A DNA stretch of 35,085 bases from positions 1-35,085 of IMG/VR virus record IMGVR_UViG_3300042691_015058; one strand, given 5' to 3'. The notes under the pieces were generated by a model. The model was not told the DNA's origin, did not search any database, and saw nothing but the letters and a program-made list of their open reading frames with translations. The position numbers and the translations under genes were made by a program. The first letter of the stretch is position 1; each line of letters opens with the position of its first letter. This DNA is from a virus. This document shows, piece after piece, positions 1-7,039 of this stretch.

Positions 1-69
1 GGCGGACAACGTGTCTGCCTCATTTCACATCGATCAAGATGGCGATCTGGTCATCCGAATGAACAACGA
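1..69. repeat. Terminal direct repeat, left copy
   Basis: These 69 bases are identical to 35017-35085. The reading frame that enters at position 2 continues the gene starting at 34994, so the window is one turn of a circular or permuted molecule with a 69-base overlap. Whether this is an assembly overlap or a real terminal redundancy cannot be decided from the sequence. Confidence 0.95.
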
Positions 70-178
70 AGAGATAACCATTTCACACTTGGTTGCTTTA
101 GAACTCATCGAGCATTTACGCTACAAACTATACGAGATTGAAGAAAAGGATTCTTTCATCAAAAAAATATTCCGATGA
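1..178 (+). CDS. Small early protein, 3' part (gene begins at 34994 across the circular joint)
   Basis: The frame starting at position 2 reads AlaAspAsnVal... without interruption to TGA at 176-178. Joined to 34994-35085 it gives an acidic protein of about 67 residues (MIIKQLIQADNVSAS...KKIF-R). I do not recognise the family. Its stop overlaps the ATG of the next gene at 175 (ATGA), and its start lies just before the stop of the Gp157-like gene, so it is a middle member of the early operon. It has no membrane segment or cysteine motif. The continuity of this frame is the main evidence that the genome closes on itself. Confidence 0.75.
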   Translation, partial: ADNVSASFHIDQDGDLVIRMNNEEITISHLVALELIEHLRYKLYEIEEKDSFIKKIFR

Positions 179-501
179 CAGAGATAGATGCAAAAATCAA
201 AAGCCTTTATTTGGAAGGACTTTCTAAAAACAAGATCAGCAAGGAACTGGGTCTTTCCTTGCCAAGGGTAAACTATGTGCTTTACATCAAATTGAGGATG
301 CAGGACAGTTACCGCAGAAAGCATATCACACCAGCTATGGTTGAAAAGTTGCCGAAGCCTATTATTGACCGAATTATTGTCCTGACCAACTTCGGATATT
401 CAGCCAAAGAAATTGCTGAAGATCAGCGGATTCCTACCGGGAAAGTCCATCAGGTTGTCGAGTTTGCCAAGGCACGGAATCAGATTCAGAAAAAAATTTG
501 A
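175..501 (+). CDS. Double helix-turn-helix protein
   Basis: This 108-residue protein carries two predicted helix-turn-helix units, at about residues 6-36 (KIKSLYLEGLSKNKISKEL then LGLSLPRVNYVL) and 66-95 (GYSAKEIAEDQRIPTGKVHQ). They resemble homeodomain-like/resolvase-type HTHs. It probably binds DNA and may regulate early genes or act at the replication origin; that role is inferred. The start is set by the ATGA overlap with the preceding gene. The protein at 2453 has the same two units in reverse order (see findings). It is followed by a promoter, so it may end one transcription unit. Confidence 0.75.
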   Translation: MTEIDAKIKSLYLEGLSKNKISKELGLSLPRVNYVLYIKLRMQDSYRRKHITPAMVEKLPKPIIDRIIVLTNFGYSAKEIAEDQRIPTGKVHQVVEFAKARNQIQKKI

Positions 502-519
502 AAAAAAAGTGGAAAATTG

Positions 520-551
520 TTGCGTGGAATCTAAGAAATAACTTATATTTG
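520..551 (+). promoter_or_regulatory. Bacteroidota-type promoter for the 582 gene
   Basis: A TTG at 520-522 is followed after 21 nt by TATATTTG at 544-551, which fits the Bacteroidota -33/-7 pattern (TTG...TAnnTTTG). The downstream leader is A/C-rich (AACAACAAAACAAC). The block GAATCTAAGAAAT between the boxes recurs in the promoter at 9134-9165. Confidence 0.7.
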
Positions 552-581
552 TATATCAAATAACAACAAAACAACACGGAC

Positions 582-758
582 ATGACACCTTCAGAAAAAA
601 TCTTCACAGGCGAATACATCAAATATCCAAACGGTTATGTTTTTTCAGTTTACAAGCAAATGACTAAAAAAGGTTTGAGATGGTACAGGTACACTAGAGG
701 AAGATTTCAAATTATTTCAAGAACTCAAATTGACCAATTAATTACAACACTAAACTAA
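582..758 (+). CDS. Small basic protein, 58 aa, unknown
   Basis: ATG at 582 opens a 58-codon frame (MTPSEKIFTGEYIKY... to DQLITTLN) ending in TAA at 756-758. It lies directly downstream of a good promoter and an A/C-rich leader, and upstream of a UUCG hairpin, so it looks like a separately transcribed early microprotein. It is rich in Lys, Arg and aromatic residues (GLRWYRYTRGRF), which would suit nucleic-acid or protein binding. No family is recognised. Early phage microproteins often target host functions, but nothing here shows a target. Confidence 0.65.
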   Translation: MTPSEKIFTGEYIKYPNGYVFSVYKQMTKKGLRWYRYTRGRFQIISRTQIDQLITTLN

Positions 759-767
759 TCAATCACC

Positions 768-781
768 GCCCCTTCGGGGGC
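768..781 (+). terminator. GCCCC-UUCG-GGGGC hairpin
   Basis: A perfect 5-bp GC stem is closed by the stable UUCG tetraloop just after the 582 gene. The downstream tract is only TTAATT, so it may be a weak terminator or an RNA-stabilising/processing hairpin rather than a full intrinsic terminator. Confidence 0.5.
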
Positions 782-796
782 TTAATTCAAACACCT

Positions 797-1006
797 ATGA
801 AATCAACATTCTCAACATTCACAACAATCACAGGGCGTAAGATCAGCGTAAGGCCTAACTTCTCAGCAAGAACTTTTACCATCAAGACAGATGCAGGTAA
901 GTACCGTACTTACAAGCTATCGAAAACTGAGTTTGATTCATGCCTTTTTAATACAGGAAATGATTGGAACGATTTCCTTAAATCAGATGACTACTATAAA
1001 GCATGA
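797..1006 (+). CDS. Small basic protein, 69 aa, unknown
   Basis: This 69-residue frame (MKSTFSTFTTITGRK...) follows the UUCG hairpin after 15 nt. It is basic, beta-prone and has no cysteine or membrane segment. The pattern GKYRTYKLSKTEFDSC suggests a compact single domain, but I do not recognise it. Its stop overlaps the ATG at 1003 of the next reading frame (ATGA), supporting co-translation in the early operon. Confidence 0.65.
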   Translation: MKSTFSTFTTITGRKISVRPNFSARTFTIKTDAGKYRTYKLSKTEFDSCLFNTGNDWNDFLKSDDYYKA

Positions 1007-1095
1007 AAACACTCTTTAAAATCATCTACACCATCATAGCCCTTGCACCAATAGCGGTGCTTGGCTTTATGTTAGGACTTAAATTAATTCAATAA
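1003..1095 (+). CDS. Single-span membrane microprotein, 30 aa
   Basis: ATG at 1003 overlaps the previous stop (ATGA). The 30-residue product is MKTLFKIIYTII then ALAPIAVLGFMLGLKLIQ, almost wholly one hydrophobic segment preceded by two lysines. Its position in a tightly packed early operon and the start overlap favour a real gene. The role is unknown; a small inner-membrane effector is one possibility. It is too short for most gene callers. Confidence 0.5.
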   Translation: MKTLFKIIYTIIALAPIAVLGFMLGLKLIQ

Positions 1096-1099
1096 ACCT

Positions 1100-1408
1100 A
1101 TGGAAAACTACACATTCACAACCAAGGTATTGACCGATTATTCGGTAGTACTGCCAAAGTATTTCAGAGTCATCAGGACTTATTACATGATCTTGGACCA
1201 GGAGACTTATCTCCGTGTTAGAGACAATACCGATGAACTTGACCCATTAGTTGGGCTTTATCCGGTAATTGAGAGGGAGAATATCAGATATTCCATTGAC
1301 CATCTTTCGGTCAGTCTGAAAAACGGTGAGATTCAATCGATCACTGAACAGGAGTTTAAAGAGGTATTCACCAAGGTATCCCTTGCGTTGGAGGCGTTAA
1401 TGAACTGA
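1100..1408 (+). CDS. Early protein, 102 aa, unknown
   Basis: The 102-residue product (MENYTFTTKVLTDYS...) starts 4 nt after the preceding stop. It is acidic, with a mixed alpha/beta pattern and no membrane segment or zinc motif. Its TGA at 1406-1408 overlaps the ATG of the next gene at 1408. I do not recognise the family. It is transcribed with the other small early genes. Confidence 0.7.
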   Translation: MENYTFTTKVLTDYSVVLPKYFRVIRTYYMILDQETYLRVRDNTDELDPLVGLYPVIERENIRYSIDHLSVSLKNGEIQSITEQEFKEVFTKVSLALEALMN

Positions 1409-1587
1409 TGACCTACCGGGAATGTCAAATATCTGAATCACGGACAATGACAGGATGGTACGAATGGTATCACCCTGCCTATGTGGACTACGATCAGCAT
1501 GGGGATACCATGTGGTGCGGTGCTGGTCAAAGCATTGAAGACTGTATTATTGAAATCGACAGTTGGTATGAAAGATTTGGTCTTTAA
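1408..1587 (+). CDS. Small Trp/Tyr/Cys-rich protein, 59 aa
   Basis: ATG at 1408 shares its A with the TGA of the previous gene. The 59-residue frame (MTYRECQISESRTM...) ends at TAA 1585-1587. It is rich in Trp and Tyr (GWYEWYHPAYVDYD) and has three cysteines, suggesting a small folded domain. The next gene starts inside it at 1568. No family is recognised. A competing frame from 1481 runs through the same DNA, but its first third overlaps this better-placed gene. Confidence 0.6.
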   Translation: MTYRECQISESRTMTGWYEWYHPAYVDYDQHGDTMWCGAGQSIEDCIIEIDSWYERFGL

Positions 1588-1732
1588 AGTACACGGATAC
1601 AAGTTTGAAGACCTGCCTCGACTGATGGGGCAGGTTTCTAAGATTGCCGGAAGATACGGCAAGACCAAGGTCAGCATGGTGATAGGGGAGACCTATCAAA
1701 TGGATGGAAAGTTTAATTTGATATTACAATGA
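1568..1732 (+). CDS. Small basic protein, 54 aa
   Basis: I place the start at ATG 1568 (MKDLVFKVHGYKFEDLP...) rather than at 1481, because an upstream start would overlap most of the 1408 gene. The 54-residue product overlaps that gene by 20 nt, and its stop overlaps the ATG at 1729. It is basic and probably alpha/beta. The family is unknown. Confidence 0.6.
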   Translation: MKDLVFKVHGYKFEDLPRLMGQVSKIAGRYGKTKVSMVIGETYQMDGKFNLILQ

Positions 1733-2118
1733 CACAACAACAACACAAACTAACACCTAAGGAATTGGTTCAAGAACTCCAGCGGAGGCATTCAATCAAG
1801 TATCTGTGCTACCTAGCACTTCAAGAGATTATGCTAGATTATTATCAGGATACTACATTTTTGAAAGCCTACGACCATGACTTGACTGTAAAATTTAAGA
1901 ACATGGTCTCAAGCCTTCAGCGGAACTCATCACAGGCTTACAGGTTCATTCAAGGTGATAAGAATGCTGAACAGACCGTTCAGCAGTTCCATGAACTCAC
2001 GAGGCTGTTTGAAGCCTTACACAATGCGATTGACAACGGTGGAAGGACATTCTTCGACTGCTTAGATGCGGTAGATGCGGTATTGATTAGAGATGGACTT
2101 AAAGAAAATTTGAAATGA
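1729..2118 (+). CDS. Helical early protein, 129 aa, unknown
   Basis: This 129-residue, largely helical protein (MTQQQHKLTPKELVQELQ...) is joined by ATGA overlaps to the genes on both sides. It has no membrane segment or recognisable catalytic motif. The composition, Gln/Leu-rich helices with a conserved-looking C-terminal DALDAV-like helix (FDCLDAVDAVLIRDGL), suggests a helical bundle and perhaps a protein-protein adaptor. No function can be named. Confidence 0.7.
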   Translation: MTQQQHKLTPKELVQELQRRHSIKYLCYLALQEIMLDYYQDTTFLKAYDHDLTVKFKNMVSSLQRNSSQAYRFIQGDKNAEQTVQQFHELTRLFEALHNAIDNGGRTFFDCLDAVDAVLIRDGLKENLK

Positions 2119-2456
2119 TACTAGCAAGCGATTTAAGAATAGGAAATTGGGTTTACTTCTCAAATGAATATGATTTAGTAAGTGGTGTATTTGAAAATTC
2201 TGTTGTAATAAAATACAGATCATATTCACCCGTTTTAATTAATTCAATCAAAGAAATCGAATTCACAAACGAATGGCTAGATAGATTCGGATTTGAGAAA
2301 AGAGATAATTCCAACTGGTGGCACAAAGGCAACTTTACCTATTGGCAAGATCAAAATACTTGGTATTGGAGAATGGAGCCGATTCATCCCGACTTAACAA
2401 TGTACGTTCATCAAATTCAGAACCTATATCATGCACTAACCGGAGAAGAACTATGA
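2115..2456 (+). CDS. RIGNWV / ALTGEEL family phage protein, 113 aa
   Basis: The protein begins LRIGNWVYF at residues 7-15 and ends with YVHQIQNLYHALTGEEL. Both ends match from memory a small family very common in Bacteroidota phages and prophages (LRIGNxV...T.EWL.KFGF...YVHQLQNLYFALTGEEL). The middle has the matching TNEWLDRFGFE segment. Its biochemical role is not known. It overlaps its neighbours by ATGA on both sides, within the early operon. The match is strong support for a Bacteroidota host. Confidence 0.8.
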   Translation: MILASDLRIGNWVYFSNEYDLVSGVFENSVVIKYRSYSPVLINSIKEIEFTNEWLDRFGFEKRDNSNWWHKGNFTYWQDQNTWYWRMEPIHPDLTMYVHQIQNLYHALTGEEL

Positions 2457-2758
2457 TGAGCGAAGAGCAGAAAAAAGAAACTATCCGGCTCTATTACATT
2501 GGAGTTCAGTTGTCATCCATTGCCAAATTTGTAGGCGTACCGATCGGCTCTGTGCATCGTTTGATTTACAAAAAAATGCAACTCCGGAAGCGGAATACAA
2601 GTCACTCAATGGCTACGTTTAGCAAAATCAAAGAACTCTACAACCAAGGCAAGAACAGTAAGGTGATCGGAGAGATACTTGGTTTGAGCAAGCATCAGAT
2701 CAGATATGTGATGAACCTGCATGGGATGGGGTTTAGGGATTTGAAAGGCCAGCGCTGA
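2453..2758 (+). CDS. Double helix-turn-helix protein (domain order reversed)
   Basis: The start is taken at ATG 2453, which overlaps the previous TGA. The upstream extension in frame to 2318 would overlap the previous gene by over 100 nt and is rejected. The 101-residue protein has HTH units at about 10-38 (IRLYYIGVQLSSIAKF, VPIGSVHRLI) and 58-87 (KIKELYNQGKNSKVIGE, ILGLSKHQIRYVM). It is related to the 175 gene with its two units swapped. It lies next to the candidate origin, so regulation of replication is plausible but unproven. Its stop is inside the loop of the terminator at 2749. Confidence 0.75.
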   Translation: MMSEEQKKETIRLYYIGVQLSSIAKFVGVPIGSVHRLIYKKMQLRKRNTSHSMATFSKIKELYNQGKNSKVIGEILGLSKHQIRYVMNLHGMGFRDLKGQR

Positions 2759-2771
2759 CGCTGGTTTTTTT
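2749..2771 (+). terminator. Intrinsic terminator of the early operon
   Basis: A perfect 6-bp stem CCAGCG/CGCTGG with loop CTGA is followed by seven T (2765-2771). The stop codon of the preceding gene forms part of the loop. Confidence 0.85.
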
Positions 2772-2979
2772 GTTGCCATGACGACGATAAAGACGATTCT
2801 CTATATTATACGGTTATAGTGAAAAACACATTTGCATATTTTTAAAAACCCGTAAACATCGTCACCATCGTCTTATCGTCTTTTTGTGCCTAATTTGGCT
2901 AAAAACAAAGATTTTATAAAAAAGTAAAAAAAATCATCGTCTTTTATCGTCATGATTTCGTCCTTTATCGAGTAATTAT
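2772..2979. other. ATCGTC hexamer array, candidate replication origin
   Basis: This stretch has no gene. GACGAT occurs at 2783 and 2792, its complement ATCGTC at 2858, 2867, 2875, 2936 and 2946, with a variant TTCGTC at 2957. Within clusters the spacing is 8-10 nt. Between clusters lie very A/T-rich blocks (2821-2850 and 2889-2935). Iterated short sites with A/T-rich DNA directly upstream of a primase-helicase gene are typical of replication origins; the assignment is inference. Confidence 0.5.
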
Positions 2980-3081
2980 TATATTTGTTCATTATCGAAT
3001 CATTCCTGAGGTAGCAGTCAAGAATGATTCCATAGGTTATTACAACCTGCCCGACAGTCTGCTACCTGCCGGGCTTTTTTT
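2980..3081 (+). ncRNA. Putative small self-terminating RNA with kissing hairpin loops
   Basis: A -7 box TATATTTG (2980-2987) predicts a start near 2993. Three hairpins then follow: GAATCATTC/GAATGATTC (2997-3005 with 3022-3030, perfect, 16-nt loop), AGGTT/AACCT (3034-3038 with 3044-3048, 5-nt loop) and GCCCG/CGGGC (3049-3053 with 3070-3074, 16-nt loop) with seven T (3075-3081). The loop of hairpin 1 contains AGGTAGCAG (3009-3017) and the loop of hairpin 3 contains its exact complement CTGCTACCT (3059-3067). Promoter, structure and terminator fit in about 100 nt, 9 nt before the primase start. It may be a free RNA or a leader that controls the replication genes. Confidence 0.6.
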
Positions 3082-3089
3082 ATCCCCTT

Positions 3090-5489
3090 ATGCAAAATGA
3101 ATATTATGATCCTGTAGTAACGGCATTTAAAAACCTGTTTAATGCCAAGGATACACCGCATCACATCAGAATTTCGATTCTTTTAAATCGTATTCAGACA
3201 GGGAATAGTGATTCAAAGGTTAAGATTGAAAGAATCAGAGCCTCCACCAATGATCATGAGATTCAAGAAATTAAGAAATCTCTTCCAGCATTAATGTTCA
3301 ATGGTAAATTTAACACAAGGAATGAACAGGGTATAATCGAACATTCTGGCCTTTGCATCTTTGATTTTGACAAGTATGAATCTGAGGAGGTTCTCAATAA
3401 AGAACGGTTGAGAATTCAAGCTGATAAATTTACTTATGCCTGTTTCTTGTCTCCATCGGGTAAGGGATTAAAGGTTTTGGTTAAGATTCCAAAGTCAAGT
3501 AAAGAAGAGCATTATCGAAGATTTCACGCTTACAAAAATTACATCAATTCAGATTATTTTGATGATGCAAATTCAAATCTTAGCCGTGTTTGCTTTGACA
3601 GTTATGACCAAAGGTTGTTTTGGAGACCGGAATCAAAGGTTTTTGAAAGTATAGAGGCTGAAGAAGAAAAAAATTATACAAAGCACGTTCCGGTTGTTTT
3701 GCTTACTGATACTAGGGCAAAAATTGAACGTATAATGAAATTTGATTTTCAATGTTCATTCGTTTCCGGAAGCAGAAGTAATTATATTTTTAAGGTTGCC
3801 TGTTGTTTTTGCGAATATGACATATCAAAAGATGATGCGGAGAGTTACCTTCTTGATTTTCAAGAAGCTGATTTTAAACAGGATGAAATTATTAGAATTA
3901 TTCGTTCAGCCTACAAGAAGTCTGAAAACAATACAAAGAAGTTTTTTGAGAATAATCACCTTAAAGAGGTAATAAAGAAAAAGATAAAAGAGGGAAATGA
4001 TGTCAAAGAAATTTCTAAGGAACTGAATGTTGGAGAAGATTCCGTCAAAGATGTCAAGAAAGAAGTTCAAGAATCTGAAACTATATTTTGGAAAATAAAG
4101 AAGACAAGGAATGGTAAGGAGGTTGAGGTAATTAATAATGTTCTCCGTGATTTTTTGGCTTCAAATGGATTTAACAAATATTATCCCGAAAAATCTGAAA
4201 AGTTCGTTTTTGTCAAAATAACACAGAATAAGGTTAAGGTCATTTCAAGCAGTCAAATCAAAGATTTTATATTGAATTGGCTAGATGAGAGAGGTCATGT
4301 TGATGTTTGGAATATGATGACTGGTAATAGAAAATTCTTTCAAGATGACTTTTTGAATTTTGTTCCTCCGATTGATTTGAGGATGCTAAATGATACAAAA
4401 GATGTTTCCTACATTCCTTATCAAAACGGTATTCTTGAGGTAAAGAAAGAGTCAGTAAAACTGATTCAATATCTTGACATTGATCTTTATGTATGGGAAA
4501 ATCAGATAATTAATAGGGATTTTGAATCTTTGGATGATTTTACAAATGATTTTCAAGATTTGGTTTCAAAGGTCACTAATGAAGACCAAGCCCGAACGAA
4601 GGCACTAGAATCAACCATTGGATACCTTATTCATGCTTATAAGGATAAGACTCATCAGAAGGCAGTAATTTTTAATGATCAGGAAATCGATGACAACCCA
4701 AACGGTGGATCAGGCAAATCTCTTTTGGTTACCGCATTGTCAAAATTCCGAAATGTGGTAAAAATTGACGGTAAGCATTTCAATCCGATGAAGTCTGATT
4801 TTGTTTATCAGCGGGTAAATTTAGACACTCAAATTTTAGCATTCGATGACGTTAAAAGAAACTTTGAGTTTGAGCAGTTGTTTGCAATAATCACGGAAGG
4901 TATAACGGTTAACCGAAAAAACAAGGATGAAATATTTATTCCTTTTGACCGATCTCCCAAAGTGGTTATCACCACAAACTATGTAATTGCCGGAGCAGGA
5001 GAAAGTCATGACCGTAGAAGGCATGAGATAGAGTTTTATCAATATTTTCACAAAAATAGAAGTCCGCTAAAGATTTACGGCAAATTGCTTTTTGATCAAT
5101 GGAATAGTTTGGATTGGTCAAAATTTGACAACTACATGATTTATTGTCTTCAGCTTTATTTAAAAAATGGATTGATTGCATCTCCGTCAATTAACGTGGA
5201 GGCTAAAAGATTTATTTCCTCAACCTGTAAAGAGTTTTTTGATTTCATGCATGAGAATTTCATTGAATTGAATAAAGTGATTTACAATTCAGATGCTTAT
5301 CATTTATTCATTAAGGAAAATAGATCATTTAAAGATTTGGATACAAGGAAGTTCATTAAATGGGTCGATGCTTATTGTCTTTACAAGGGATATAAGTTGA
5401 AGAAAGGCAAAGACAACAAAGGTAGGTGGTTAATGATCGTAACCAAGCCAGAAGAAGAAGATCAGTTTGCATTGGATTTAAATGAATAA
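3090..5489 (+). CDS. Primase-helicase (BT4734-type primase domain plus SF3-like helicase)
   Basis: The 799-residue protein probably primes and unwinds phage DNA. Residues about 20-190 look like the BT4734/VirE-N type primase domain: FDFDKY at 91-96 supplies the acidic pair and SPSGKGLK at 121-128 the glycine motif. About 210-275 resembles a PriCT helical region. An HTH-like stretch follows near 290-325 (VKEISKELNVGEDSVKD). The C-terminal ATPase has Walker A NPNGGSGKS at 536-544, acidic FDDV with Asp586-Asp587, and a sensor-like VVITTNY. The start at 3090 is the first ATG after the RNA terminator. The stop abuts the helicase gene at 5489. Presence beside the hexamer array supports an initiator-like role. 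Confidence 0.88.
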   Translation: MQNEYYDPVVTAFKNLFNAKDTPHHIRISILLNRIQTGNSDSKVKIERIRASTNDHEIQEIKKSLPALMFNGKFNTRNEQGIIEHSGLCIFDFDKYESEEVLNKERLRIQADKFTYACFLSPSGKGLKVLVKIPKSSKEEHYRRFHAYKNYINSDYFDDANSNLSRVCFDSYDQRLFWRPESKVFESIEAEEEKNYTKHVPVVLLTDTRAKIERIMKFDFQCSFVSGSRSNYIFKVACCFCEYDISKDDAESYLLDFQEADFKQDEIIRIIRSAYKKSENNTKKFFENNHLKEVIKKKIKEGNDVKEISKELNVGEDSVKDVKKEVQESETIFWKIKKTRNGKEVEVINNVLRDFLASNGFNKYYPEKSEKFVFVKITQNKVKVISSSQIKDFILNWLDERGHVDVWNMMTGNRKFFQDDFLNFVPPIDLRMLNDTKDVSYIPYQNGILEVKKESVKLIQYLDIDLYVWENQIINRDFESLDDFTNDFQDLVSKVTNEDQARTKALESTIGYLIHAYKDKTHQKAVIFNDQEIDDNPNGGSGKSLLVTALSKFRNVVKIDGKHFNPMKSDFVYQRVNLDTQILAFDDVKRNFEFEQLFAIITEGITVNRKNKDEIFIPFDRSPKVVITTNYVIAGAGESHDRRRHEIEFYQYFHKNRSPLKIYGKLLFDQWNSLDWSKFDNYMIYCLQLYLKNGLIASPSINVEAKRFISSTCKEFFDFMHENFIELNKVIYNSDAYHLFIKENRSFKDLDTRKFIKWVDAYCLYKGYKLKKGKDNKGRWLMIVTKPEEEDQFALDLNE

Positions 5490-7039
5490 TGATGAAAAAA
5501 TTAAACTACGAACAATCGGCTTTGCTTCGAAGATTAACTAGTTTTGTGAGTCAAAGCAGTAATGGGATTTTTGGAGTTTATGGTCCGGGTGGCACGGGAA
5601 AAACATTTACCGTTACTAGATTGCCAAATGTTGAAAATTTCATTTTCCTTGCTCCAACAAACAAAGCATCCAAAGAGGTTAATAGGAATTTCAAAGAAAA
5701 TGGAATAAAAAACAAATGCCTAACAGTTGACAGATTTCTTGGGTATAGGTTGACAATGGATGAGAATAACAAACCTGTTGTCAATTATAAAAATTTGGAT
5801 GAATTAGATTTAACTAAGGTTATTGTCATTGATGAAATTTCAATGCTGAATAACAATCATTTTCGGATGATTTTACAGCTATCCATTTTCTGCAAAATAA
5901 TTGCCATTGGTGATTATTTGCAGTTGCCTCCGGTTGAAGAAGAAAAGGATAAATATATTGGAAAAGAAGGGTATCAATGTTCAAGAATTTTTGAAATCGT
6001 TGATGAAAGTTTTGAACTCACAATTCCAAACAGGCAAGGAGAAGACTCTCACCTTTACACAATGATTTCAAGTTTTAGAAGAGAAATGCACAGACTTATT
6101 CCTTTTGGAAAATTTATTGATCATTTCAATAATAATATTGATGTTCAATTATTTGATATTAATTCTAAGGAATTTGCTGATTTTGTACGTAGTGAATCGT
6201 TTACAATTTTGGCTCATAAAAAAAGTTCATTGGCTTTTTTAAGCTATAAAGTTGGATCAATACGAAGGAACGACAAGAATTTTAATATTAAAACAATTAA
6301 AATAGGCTCTAAATATTACTTTGAAAAATCATGTTTTACTAAAGAAAGAACATTTTATACTTCTGAAGTAATTGAAATTACTGACATAATTGAAAAAGAA
6401 GAGGAATTTATTTTCCCTGTTACTGGTCAAAAGTTTAAAGACAAAATAAAATTCGCATCTATCATAGATGAGGATGGTAAAAATTTAGGGCAAGTCATGT
6501 TGCCAAATTCTAAATTTAGAGCAAAAATTAATAGCCATAGGGCTAATCATGCAAAGGTTGAAAAATATTCAAAAGACCAAGTATCGAAAATGAATACTTG
6601 GTACAATGACTTTAAAAACAAATTTGCTCATTTTGAGCCTGTTATAGGAACAACTATCCATAAATCTCAGGGTAGTACCTATGAAAAGGTTTTGATTCCT
6701 GTATTTGATTTTTATGAGCATTATGACAGATATAAAATTTTGAACCAGCTTTTTTATGTAGGAATTTCAAGAGCAAAGACTAAAATCATTTTTGTAAAGG
6801 GGAGGCATAATTTTGGTGATCATAATAAAAGAGTAATTTTTACCGAAGAGGAAAGAAATTTGATAGCATCATTAAATGATTTTTACTGCTCAAAATGTCA
6901 TCATAAATTTATTTCTGATCGTGATTTTGAGATTCATCATGTTATTCCATTAGAATCTCAAGACGCAAGAGGAAATAATTCCATAGGAAATCTGACTGCA
7001 CTTTGTAAACCATGTCACAAAAAACACCATTCTAAATGA
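5489..7039 (+). CDS. SF1 (RecD/Dda-like) helicase with C-terminal HNH nuclease domain
   Basis: The 516-residue protein has Walker A GPGGTGKT at 32-39, Walker B VIVIDEIS at 111-118, motif III GDYLQLPP at 141-148, and TTIHKSQGSTYE with FYVGISRAKTK near residues 390-430, the usual SF1B order. From about 465 an HNH zinc domain follows: CSKC, FEIHHVIPLE with His483-His484, an Asn-rich turn and LCKPCHKKHH. A helicase with an HNH tail is unusual; the tail could act on replication or recombination intermediates or derive from a captured homing nuclease. The gene is clearly A/T-richer than the structural genes. It overlaps both neighbours and belongs to the replication operon. Confidence 0.88.
   Translation: MMKKLNYEQSALLRRLTSFVSQSSNGIFGVYGPGGTGKTFTVTRLPNVENFIFLAPTNKASKEVNRNFKENGIKNKCLTVDRFLGYRLTMDENNKPVVNYKNLDELDLTKVIVIDEISMLNNNHFRMILQLSIFCKIIAIGDYLQLPPVEEEKDKYIGKEGYQCSRIFEIVDESFELTIPNRQGEDSHLYTMISSFRREMHRLIPFGKFIDHFNNNIDVQLFDINSKEFADFVRSESFTILAHKKSSLAFLSYKVGSIRRNDKNFNIKTIKIGSKYYFEKSCFTKERTFYTSEVIEITDIIEKEEEFIFPVTGQKFKDKIKFASIIDEDGKNLGQVMLPNSKFRAKINSHRANHAKVEKYSKDQVSKMNTWYNDFKNKFAHFEPVIGTTIHKSQGSTYEKVLIPVFDFYEHYDRYKILNQLFYVGISRAKTKIIFVKGRHNFGDHNKRVIFTEEERNLIASLNDFYCSKCHHKFISDRDFEIHHVIPLESQDARGNNSIGNLTALCKPCHKKHHSK

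Noticed and set aside
1481-1567. Upstream part of the frame starting at 1481
   Set aside because: It overlaps the 1408-1587 gene, which has a better start overlap; the start is moved to 1568.
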